NCBI RefSeq assembly: GCF_023952475.1
Contig: NZ_JALHRX010000005.1
Span: forward strand, 124,001-188,000
DNA: 64,000 bases
DNA from: Cupriavidus sp. WGlv3
GTDB lineage: Bacteria; Pseudomonadota; Gammaproteobacteria; Burkholderiales; Burkholderiaceae
Direction of reading: 5' to 3'
Shown here: positions 57,470-64,000 of the stretch, in pieces
Layout of the letters: each line of letters starts with the position of its first letter
Numbering within the stretch: the first letter of the stretch is position 1
The notes under the pieces: model-generated
What the model was told of the DNA's origin: nothing
Database searches by the model: none
What the model saw: only the letters and a program-made list of their open reading frames with translations
Program-made: the position numbers and the translations under genes

Positions 57470-59209
57470 TCATGGCTTCTGGCTGGCGAGCGCCTGCGCC
57501 CGGATCGCGCTCAGCGTGGTGCGCGGCGTGATCACGTCCGGGTCCACCTGGATTTCGATCAGCGTCGACACCGGCGCCGCCAGCGCCTCGCGCAAGGCCG
57601 GCGCAAAGGCCTCGGTCGTGGTCACGGTGGCGCCGCGTGCCCCGTAGGCGCGCGCCAGCGCGGCAAAGTCGGGATTGCACAGCTCGGTGCCGGACACATG
57701 CGTCGGGTATTCGCGTTCCTGGTGCATGCGGATGGTGCCGTACATGCCGTTGTTGACGACGATGATGATCACCGGCGCCTGGTATTGCATCGACGTGGCA
57801 AGTTCCTGGCCATTCATCAGGAAGCAGCCGTCGCCCGCCAGCGCCACCACGGTACGCTGCGGGAACGCGATCTTGGCACCCACTGCCGCCGGCACGCCGT
57901 AGCCCATCGCGCCGCTGGTCGGCGCCAGCTGGCCGCGGCCGCCGCTGGTGAACGGGCGATAGTGGAAATAGCGGTGCAGCCAGCCGGCATAGTTGCCGGC
58001 GCCGTTGGTCACCACCGCATCGGCCGGCAGCAGCTGGTCCAGCGTGCGGATGACTTCGGCCATGTCGACGCCCTGCCCCGTGAACGGCGGCGGCTGCAGG
58101 TAGCGCTCGTAATCGGCATGCGCGGCCTCGGTCCACGCTTTCCAGCGTGGCGCGCTGGGTGGCTGCAGGCCGGCCAGGCGCGCGGCGATGGCCGGCATCG
58201 CGGCCTGGATCATCAGGTCGGCCTGGTACACGCTGCCCAGCTCTTCGGCCCCTGCATGCACATGGACCAGCTTCTGGGCCGGCCGCGGCGCCGCGATCAG
58301 CGCGTAGCCGCCGGTGGTCATCTCGCCCAGCCGCGGGCCGATCGCGAGCACCAGGTCGGCATTGCGGATGCGCTCTGCCAGCGCGGGATTGATGCCGATG
58401 CCGACATCGCCGGCGTAGCTGGGATGGCGGTTGTCGAACAGGTCCTGGCCGCGGAAGGCGCAGCCTACCGGCAGCGCGAAGCGCTCGGCAAAGGCCTGCA
58501 GGTCGGCGCACGCCTGCGGGGTCCAGCCGCTGCCGCCGGCCAGCACGAACGGGCGCTCGGCGGCGTCGAGCATCTCGGCCAGCCGCATCAGCTCGCCCTC
58601 GCCGGGCCAGGCCATGACGCGCTGGTAGGCCTGCAACTGCGGCACCGCGGCGGTTTGCGCCAGCATGTCTTCGGGCAGCGCCAGCACCACCGGGCCGGGC
58701 CGGCCCGAGGTGGCGGTCTGGTAGGCGCGCGCAATGTATTCGGGGATGCGCTCGACCCGGTCGATCTGCGCTACCCACTTGGCCATCTGGCCGAACATGC
58801 GGCGATAGTCGATTTCCTGGAAGGCCTCGCGGTCCATGAAATCGGTGCCGACCTGGCCGATGAACAGGATCATCGGGGTCGAGTCCTGGAACGCGGTATG
58901 CACGCCGATGCTGGCATTGGTGGCACCGGGCCCGCGCGTGCAGAACGCCAGCCCGGGGCGGCCGGTCAGCTTGCCGTAGGCCTCGGCCATCACCGCGGCC
59001 CCGCCCTCCTGGCGGCAGACGATGAAGCGCAGCCGGTCACGGCGGCGGTGGAAGCCGTCGAGCACCGCCAGGTAGCTCTCGCCCGGCACGCCGAAGGCCA
59101 GCTCGGCCCCGTGCGCCAGCAGCGCATCGACCAGGATATGGCCGCCCGGCAGCGGCGTGCAGCGATCGGTGTCTTCGGGCTGGGTGGCGTTGGCCGGCGT
59201 CATTGGCAT
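57470..59209 (-). CDS. thiamine-diphosphate-dependent enzyme, acetolactate-synthase-like
   Basis: A 579-residue ThDP enzyme with the three-domain order of the family. The catalytic glutamate lies in CRQEGGAAVMAEAYGK, followed by FCTRGPGATNASIGVHTAFQD. A central domain with GGSGWTPQACADLQAFAE follows. The C-terminal ThDP motif is GDGCFLMNGQELATSMQYQA with NNGMYGTIRMHQ. It is not IlvB (no small subunit follows) and probably acts on a 2-oxoacid as decarboxylase, carboligase or lyase. The preceding MFS carrier gene (49 bases) and following rraA suggest uptake and breakdown of an organic acid. Confidence 0.9.
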   Translation of the reverse strand: MPMTPANATQPEDTDRCTPLPGGHILVDALLAHGAELAFGVPGESYLAVLDGFHRRRDRLRFIVCRQEGGAAVMAEAYGKLTGRPGLAFCTRGPGATNASIGVHTAFQDSTPMILFIGQVGTDFMDREAFQEIDYRRMFGQMAKWVAQIDRVERIPEYIARAYQTATSGRPGPVVLALPEDMLAQTAAVPQLQAYQRVMAWPGEGELMRLAEMLDAAERPFVLAGGSGWTPQACADLQAFAERFALPVGCAFRGQDLFDNRHPSYAGDVGIGINPALAERIRNADLVLAIGPRLGEMTTGGYALIAAPRPAQKLVHVHAGAEELGSVYQADLMIQAAMPAIAARLAGLQPPSAPRWKAWTEAAHADYERYLQPPPFTGQGVDMAEVIRTLDQLLPADAVVTNGAGNYAGWLHRYFHYRPFTSGGRGQLAPTSGAMGYGVPAAVGAKIAFPQRTVVALAGDGCFLMNGQELATSMQYQAPVIIIVVNNGMYGTIRMHQEREYPTHVSGTELCNPDFAALARAYGARGATVTTTEAFAPALREALAAPVSTLIEIQVDPDVITPRTTLSAIRAQALASQKP

Positions 59210-59258
59210 GGAAACGTTCCTCAGGCAAGCGGATTCGGATAGCGGCGGGCTGGCTGGA

Positions 59259-60521
59259 CTAGGCGGCCTCCGCCCGTGTCGAGGCCTGGCTGCGCGAGCG
59301 GTTGCCGTTGCCCACGGTCACCGCGGTGAAGATCGACAGCAGCTGGAAGCCGCCGATCATGAAGAAAACCCAGGCCGGCAGCCTGGCGTCCATCAGCGCG
59401 CCGAAGAACAGCGGGCCGCAGGCCAGGCCGATATCCAGCCCAGAATAGACCACGCCGTAGACGCGCCCGGTGGCGCCGGCCGGGGCTGCCGCGCGCACCA
59501 GCAGGTCGCGCGAGGGCCCGGCGGTGCCGGCGCCAAAACCAATCACTCCCATCAGCACCGGCACCAGCAGTGCCGGCACCAGGTCCAGCCCCACCAGCAC
59601 CGCCATCAGCCCCGACACGGTGAAGCTGATCGCGATCAGCCGGTCATGGTTGCTGGTGCGGCTGGCGGCGAAGCCGCCGACGATCATGCCGCCGGCGCTG
59701 CACAGCATGTAGACGGTGTACGACGCGGTCGCCAGCGTGAACGGCATGTCGTAGAGATAGGTCAGCGCGGTGGGCGCGAAGCTCTGGATGCCCGCGGCGG
59801 AGAAGGTGGTCAGCAGGAAGAAGCCCCAGCACACCCACACCTGCGGCAGGCGCAGGAAACCCAGCACGCTTCCGCCCGCTGCCGCGGCCCTGGCGGCGGG
59901 CCGGCCCACGGCGCCCTGCACTTCGCGCGGGTCCAGCACGTGGCGCAGCGCCACCAGCACCGCCAGCACGATCAAGGCCACCGCAGAGGCTGCCGCCAGC
60001 GCCACGCGCCAGCTGGCCAGGTTGGCGATCGCCACCAGGAACAGCGGCGCCGCGGCCCAGCCCAGGTTGCCGGAAATGCCGTGCACCGAGAACGCGTGGC
60101 CCAGCCGCGGCTGCGACACATGCTTGTTCAGCAGCGTGAAGTCGGCCGGATGGAACACGCCGTTGCCCAGCCCCGCCACCGCCGCGCCGAACAGCAACCC
60201 GCCATAGCCGCCGCTGGCCGACAGCAGCAAGGCCGCGGCGCCCAGGCAGGCCAGCCCGCCGAACAGCACCGGCCGCGCGCCGAAGCGGTCGACCACGAAG
60301 CCCGACGCGGTCTGCACCACCGCCGAGACCGCGAAGAACACCGTCATCAGCAGGCCCAGCTCGGCATAGCTGAGCCCGAACTCGGCCTTGATCCACGGGA
60401 ATAGTGGCGCCAGCAGCAGGTGGTAGAAATGCGAGACGCCATGCGCCAGCCCCACCAGCCCGATCACCTGGGCGTCGTGGCGAAGGGAATTGGGCGTGGG
60501 CTCGAGGGCGGCGGTGGGCAT
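59259..60521 (-). CDS. MFS transporter
   Basis: A 420-residue, 12-helix MFS protein. It starts with GLVGLAHGVSHFYHLLLAPLF split here as LVGLAHGVSHFYHLLLAP, then has the motif-A loop GFVVDRFGARPVLFGG and the duplicated form in GGFAASRTSNHDRL. It resembles the fosmidomycin-resistance/nitrate-nitrite-like branch rather than drug exporters. GNGVFHPADFTLLNKHV in helix 4 is typical of that branch. It opens the MFS-ThDP-rraA-cyclotransferase unit and ends 49 bases from the ThDP gene. The start at MPTAALEP was chosen over longer frames because they add low-complexity sequence. Confidence 0.87.
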   Translation of the reverse strand: MPTAALEPTPNSLRHDAQVIGLVGLAHGVSHFYHLLLAPLFPWIKAEFGLSYAELGLLMTVFFAVSAVVQTASGFVVDRFGARPVLFGGLACLGAAALLLSASGGYGGLLFGAAVAGLGNGVFHPADFTLLNKHVSQPRLGHAFSVHGISGNLGWAAAPLFLVAIANLASWRVALAAASAVALIVLAVLVALRHVLDPREVQGAVGRPAARAAAAGGSVLGFLRLPQVWVCWGFFLLTTFSAAGIQSFAPTALTYLYDMPFTLATASYTVYMLCSAGGMIVGGFAASRTSNHDRLIAISFTVSGLMAVLVGLDLVPALLVPVLMGVIGFGAGTAGPSRDLLVRAAAPAGATGRVYGVVYSGLDIGLACGPLFFGALMDARLPAWVFFMIGGFQLLSIFTAVTVGNGNRSRSQASTRAEAA

Positions 60522-60566
60522 GGCGCTGGCGGTCGGAGGGGTGATGCGGTGGGCTGGGCGGCCGGC

Positions 60567-60592
60567 AAAAAAATACGGGCCGAAGCCCGCAT
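60567..60592 (-). terminator. intrinsic terminator of the LytS/LytTR pair
   Basis: On the minus strand GCGGGC-TTCG-GCCCGT is a UUCG-capped hairpin followed by ATTTTTTT. It lies about 80 bases after the LytTR gene and just upstream of the MFS start. Confidence 0.8.
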
Positions 60593-60672
60593 CATAGAGG
60601 AAAACCCCTGTCCGCTGCTGGCAGGTGGCGGCCACGCCGCCTCCACGCCGGCGGTCCCGCCCCCCCTCGCCG

Positions 60673-61497
60673 TCACATCTGCTTGAACAAGTGGGCGTAC
60701 TGGCGCGCCACCGGCAGCAGCTCCGGCCGGTCGCGCAGCCGCAGCGACAGCCGGCCCAGCGACTGGTTGACCGCGCTGGCGACGCAGCTGATGTTGACCA
60801 CGGTGCCGCGGTGCACCTGCCAGAAGCGCTCGGGATCAAGCTGCTGGGTCAGCTCGCGCAGGCTGGTGCGGATCAGCGCCTCGCCGGCGCCGGAGACCAC
60901 GTTGACGTACTTGTCGGTGGCTTCCAGGTAGATCACTTCGTCGACCGGGATGATGCGCACCTCCTGCCCCACCAGTGCCTTGATAAAGCGCAGGTACTGG
61001 CGCTGCGGCGCGCCGGCCGTGCCCGGCGTGGCATGCTCCAGCAATTCCAGGCGCGCCAGCAATTGGCCGAGCCGGTCGGTTTCGCCTACCGCGGCTTCAT
61101 CGTCGCCGTCTTCCGCTTCCGCGGGATCGGACAGCCGTGCCTTCAGGCGCTGGACGGTGGCCTCCAAACGTTCGCGCTGCACCGGCTTGAGCACGTAGTC
61201 GACCGCGGCCCGCTCGAAGGCCTCCAGCGCAAACTGGTCATAAGCGGTGACGAACACCACCAGCGGCGGGATATCGAACTCGATCAGTTCGCGCGCCACG
61301 TCCATGCCGCTCATGCCCGGCATGCGGATGTCGAGGAAGGCCACGCGCGGCTGGTGCTCGCGCGCCGCTGCCAGCGCTGCCACGCCGTCGTGGACCACGG
61401 ACACGACCCGCGCCTCGGGCCACAGGGCCGCCAGTTCGGATTCGAGCACACGGGCGAGCAGCGCTTCGTCGTCGGCAATCAGCAGGGTCGGGGTCAT
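60673..61497 (-). CDS. LytTR-family response regulator
   Basis: A 274-residue regulator. The receiver domain (1-120) has IADDEALLARVLE, the phosphorylatable Asp in VAFLDIRMPGMSG and the lysine in VDYVLKPVQRE. A charged linker with a leucine-rich helix follows. The C-terminal LytTR DNA-binding domain (about 170-274) contains VDEVIYLEATDKYVNVVS and RFWQVHRGTVVNISC. It lies 110 bases downstream of the LytS-type kinase gene on the same strand, its likely partner. The arrangement resembles AlgZ/AlgR or YehU/YehT. Confidence 0.94.
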   Translation of the reverse strand: MTPTLLIADDEALLARVLESELAALWPEARVVSVVHDGVAALAAAREHQPRVAFLDIRMPGMSGMDVARELIEFDIPPLVVFVTAYDQFALEAFERAAVDYVLKPVQRERLEATVQRLKARLSDPAEAEDGDDEAAVGETDRLGQLLARLELLEHATPGTAGAPQRQYLRFIKALVGQEVRIIPVDEVIYLEATDKYVNVVSGAGEALIRTSLRELTQQLDPERFWQVHRGTVVNISCVASAVNQSLGRLSLRLRDRPELLPVARQYAHLFKQM

Positions 61498-61607
61498 GGG
61501 GGCGTGGGGGGCGTGTGCGAAAGCAGGTTCTTGGCACTGCAGGCGCACCGGCGGGTGCAAAGCCTGCAGCGCATGTTGTTGTCAGGCGAGCCCGCAGCGA
61601 GTGCGCG

Positions 61608-62783
61608 TCAGAGCCGTGGCATGGCCGGTGCGGATACCGGCATGCCCTCCGGCACCGCGGTGACGGTCTGGGTCACGGTGGGCGCCTCGGCCGGGCGCTC
61701 CAGCGGCAAGGTCAGCCGCACCACCACGCCGCGCGGCGTGTTTTCTTCCATCTGCATGGTCGCCGCCGCGCCGAAGATACGCGCCAGCCGCTCGCGCACA
61801 TGGGTGATGCCCAGTCCCGAGCCCTTGCCCGAGGCATGGCCGAACCCGACCCCGGTATCGGCGATCACCACCTGCACCGCGTTGTCGCCGGCCGCGCGCG
61901 CCGACAGCCGGATATGGCCGCCGATCATGCAGGGTTCGATGCCATGCGTGACCGCGTTTTCCACCAGCGGCTGGATCAGCATCGGCGGGATTTCCACCTT
62001 CGCCAGGTCGCGCGGCAGGTCGATATCGTACGAGAGCCGCTGGCCGAAGCGCATGGCCTGGATCTCGAGATAGCTGCGCAGCAGCTCGAACTCCTGCCGC
62101 AGTGTGCATTGCTCGGCGCGGGTATGCGCCAGCGACATGCGCAGGAAGCCGATCAGCCGCTGCAGCAGCTGCCGCGCGGCGGGCGGATCGGTGGCGATCA
62201 GGCCGTCGAGGTTGGCCAGCGAATTGAACAGGAAGTGCGGCTCGATCTGCGCCTGCAGCGCCATCAGCTGCGCGCGCACCAGCTGCTTTTCGGCTTCCTC
62301 GCGCTGCAGCGCGTCCAGTGCCGCCTGCCGCTCCAGCGACGCCAGCTTCTCGCGCGACCAGTAGAAGTAGATCATCGACGCCGCCGCCAGCATGCCCACC
62401 ACCAGGCACATGCGCAGCATGCCGCCAGCCTCGTCGGCGGACTTGGGCGGCAGGTCCAGCACCACGCGCGTGGCCCAGCTGCCGAACACCACGCCGGCGG
62501 GCACAGCGGCGGCGGCGAGCAGCAGGAAGGGCCAGCGCCGCGGCCGGTCGTTCCACCAGATCACCACGCGCGGGATGTCGATCAGCACCCAGATCGACAG
62601 GCCGATCAGCTGGCTGTAGACGAAGTTGTGCCACAGCGAGCCGCCGGTCTGGAAGCCGTAGTTCAGGCTGATGGCAATCACCGAGTTCATGCACAGCACG
62701 AACAGCAGGTCGCGCCCGAGGATATTCAGGCGGGACGGGATGGCGGTGCAGGCGTGTGAGAAGCAGCGGTCCATGGCGTTCAT
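61608..62783 (-). CDS. LytS/YehU-type sensor histidine kinase
   Basis: A 391-residue kinase. Four hydrophobic segments occur between residues 25 and 145. Then comes a coiled coil (REKLASLERQAALDALQREE) and the His_kinase domain PF06580 with the phospho-histidine in QIEPHFLFNSLANLDGLI. The ATP lid reads IADTGVGFG and GSGLGITHVRERL. No periplasmic sensor domain is seen, so the signal is probably sensed in the membrane. It is followed by the LytTR regulator. Confidence 0.93.
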   Translation of the reverse strand: MNAMDRCFSHACTAIPSRLNILGRDLLFVLCMNSVIAISLNYGFQTGGSLWHNFVYSQLIGLSIWVLIDIPRVVIWWNDRPRRWPFLLLAAAAVPAGVVFGSWATRVVLDLPPKSADEAGGMLRMCLVVGMLAAASMIYFYWSREKLASLERQAALDALQREEAEKQLVRAQLMALQAQIEPHFLFNSLANLDGLIATDPPAARQLLQRLIGFLRMSLAHTRAEQCTLRQEFELLRSYLEIQAMRFGQRLSYDIDLPRDLAKVEIPPMLIQPLVENAVTHGIEPCMIGGHIRLSARAAGDNAVQVVIADTGVGFGHASGKGSGLGITHVRERLARIFGAAATMQMEENTPRGVVVRLTLPLERPAEAPTVTQTVTAVPEGMPVSAPAMPRL

Positions 62784-62843
62784 GTTAGCGCGGCTTTCGC
62801 CATGCGCAATACAGGGGGTGATGTGACGGCAACATGGGCTGCG

Positions 62844-63257
62844 TCAGCCACCCTGCCCGCTGACCTCGCCAGACCGCGCGGGAGCCGGCGCGGGCGCAGC
62901 CGCAGGCGCGCGGCCCGCCAGCGCGCGCCACCATCGCCCGGACAGCACATAACGGGGAAAGGTGATCCACTGCTCGGCCAGGATGCGACCCGCGATATCG
63001 GCCGGCCCGGCAAACGGCTCCGGCGCATGGGCCTCCAGCCGATGGCCCCGCCCCTGCAGCGCCATCGACATACCCATGCACACCAGCCCGAGCGCGATCG
63101 CCGGCAGGTTCAGGCGCACCAGGCCATAGAGGCCCAGCACGGTGCCGGCCATGAACATCGGCACGGCCACGATATGCAGCAGCAGGTTGCGGGGATGCTG
63201 GTGGTTGCGGGCATAGCCGCGCCACTGCCAGCGCAGCAGCGGTTCGTCGTCGCGCAT
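62844..63257 (-). CDS. Mpo1-like (DUF962) membrane protein
   Basis: A 137-residue protein with two or three hydrophobic segments. It has the DUF962 features: YARNHQHPRNLLLHIVAVPMF near the start (His-x-x-Pro-x-Asn then His), and GHRLEAHAPEPF later, with conserved His, Glu and Pro. Yeast Mpo1 of this family is an iron-dependent 2-hydroxy fatty acid dioxygenase using these histidines. Bacterial members are unstudied as far as I know. The tail is Pro/Ala rich. The start ATG is followed by acidic residues; a GAGAGA stretch precedes it. Confidence 0.75.
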   Translation of the reverse strand: MRDDEPLLRWQWRGYARNHQHPRNLLLHIVAVPMFMAGTVLGLYGLVRLNLPAIALGLVCMGMSMALQGRGHRLEAHAPEPFAGPADIAGRILAEQWITFPRYVLSGRWWRALAGRAPAAAPAPAPARSGEVSGQGG

Positions 63258-63507
63258 GATCGTCTCTCTCTCCCTTGCCCGATCCTTGCCGACCGGCGGC
63301 CGTGCGCAAACTTTGTTGCGCTGCGGTACACGTGCGGCGCCTGCCGGAATGGCAGCGCGGGCACGTGCACGGAATGTACCCCGCGGCGGGGATGGAAGAA
63401 AGTCTGTTGCGACGAACGGCGGGCACGGGGTGCGAACGGCACCGGGGCAGGTGCGGACTGCGCATCCGCCGGCCCGCGCGCAGGTGCTGCCGGCGCCTCG
63501 CGCCGGA

Positions 63508-64000
63508 TCAGGCGGCCAGGGCCTGGCGGTCCTGTTCGGACAGCGCGCTGCTCACGGCGTCGCGCGACAGGTGCGGCGCGAACATGTTGATGAAGGCGTG
63601 CGCATAGCCGCGCAGGTATGCGCCGCGGCGCACCGCCACGCTGGTGGTGTTGGGCGCGAACAGGTGGTCGGCCGAGATCCGCACCAGGCCGGAGTCCTTG
63701 CGTTCGTCATAGGCCATCGAGGCGATGATGCCCACGCCCAGGTCGAGTTCGGCATAGGTCTTGATCACGTCGGCATCCAGCGCCGTCAGCACGATCTCGG
63801 GCTGCAGCCCGGCCTCGGCAAAGGCGCTGTCGATCTTGCGGCGGCCGGTGAAGCCGGCGTCGTAGGTGATCAGCTGGAAGTTCGCCACGTCTTCGAGCGT
63901 CGGTTCCGGCAGGCGCGTGAGCGGATGGTCCGGCGACACCACCAGCACGTGCTGCCAGCTGTAGGCCTCGAACGAGGTCAGCCCGGCCTCGGTCGCCAGG
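63508..64000 (-). CDS. cysB: CysB-type LysR regulator, 5' end outside window
   Basis: Only the last 164 codons are visible. The effector domain reads SWQHVLVVSPDHPLTRLPEP, FQLITYDAGFTGRRKIDSAF, TALDADVIKTYAELDLGVGI and SADHLFAPNTTSVAVRRGAYL, all characteristic of CysB/Cbl regulators of sulfur assimilation. The helix-turn-helix part lies beyond the right edge. CysB senses O- or N-acetylserine and sulfate. About 250 bases without a recognisable gene separate it from the Mpo1-like gene. Confidence 0.9.
   Translation of the reverse strand, partial: LATEAGLTSFEAYSWQHVLVVSPDHPLTRLPEPTLEDVANFQLITYDAGFTGRRKIDSAFAEAGLQPEIVLTALDADVIKTYAELDLGVGIIASMAYDERKDSGLVRISADHLFAPNTTSVAVRRGAYLRGYAHAFINMFAPHLSRDAVSSALSEQDRQALAA

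Noticed and set aside
57470-59209. Assignment as IlvB acetohydroxyacid synthase large subunit
   Set aside because: No regulatory subunit or ilv genes are adjacent and the neighbours point to a catabolic unit; kept as a general ThDP enzyme.

Overview
The window is a 64 kb stretch of GC-rich chromosomal DNA from a betaproteobacterium of the Burkholderiaceae, most likely Cupriavidus (the Ralstonia eutropha group). The basis is gene content: a PHB-cycle reductase beside a phasin, both glyoxylate-shunt enzymes, a Bug-type tricarboxylate receptor, a LytS/LytTR pair, a CysB regulator, and strongly GC-ending codons throughout. No rRNA, prophage, transposase or CRISPR array was seen. The assignment comes from recognising protein families by reading, not from a database search.

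Left part (1-21 kb), nearly all on the minus strand. First comes an operon like E. coli ynbA-ynbC-ynbD (CDP-alcohol phosphotransferase, hydrolase-methyltransferase, PAP2 phosphatase cut by the window start). Then a DUF2817 peptidase-like gene and an unknown gene. Then an eight-gene peptide unit reading rpiR-iaaA-gsiA-gsiB-gsiC-gsiD-P1 peptidase-dppA: one regulator, a five-part ABC importer and three unusual peptidases. A plus-strand ABC-F ATPase (yheS) follows. An inverted-repeat element and a terminator separate it from the minus-strand group alr-radA-acetyltransferase-dsbB.

Middle part (21-43 kb). lplT faces alr. Next is a tightly overlapping minus-strand group, tsaB-rimI-uracil-DNA glycosylase-DUF1853, with an acyl-CoA-binding protein diverging from it. 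After an MFS exporter, a mazEF pair and a metQ receptor comes a tRNA-Leu(CAG) whose 3' end is repeated 149 bp downstream amid four hairpins. An accessory-looking stretch follows: secreted serine hydrolase, metallo-beta-lactamase-fold lipoprotein, enolase-superfamily enzyme, an eight-repeat propeller lipoprotein on a Gly/Pro-rich stalk, a LuxR solo, a Bug receptor with LysR regulator, and a YddA/SbmA-type ABC transporter.

Right part (43-64 kb), mainly central metabolism. A ferritin-like protein and a universal stress protein precede phaB and a phasin. Malate synthase lies downstream of a haloacid-dehalogenase-like gene with a divergent LysR. Isocitrate lyase diverges from an isocitrate-dehydrogenase-like gene and a CitMHS citrate carrier. 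A second operon joins an MFS carrier, a thiamine-diphosphate enzyme, rraA and a gamma-glutamylcyclotransferase-like gene. A LytS-type kinase with its LytTR regulator, an Mpo1-like membrane protein and a truncated cysB end the window. Together these genes describe a soil bacterium using acetate, fatty acids, citrate and peptides and storing carbon as PHB.
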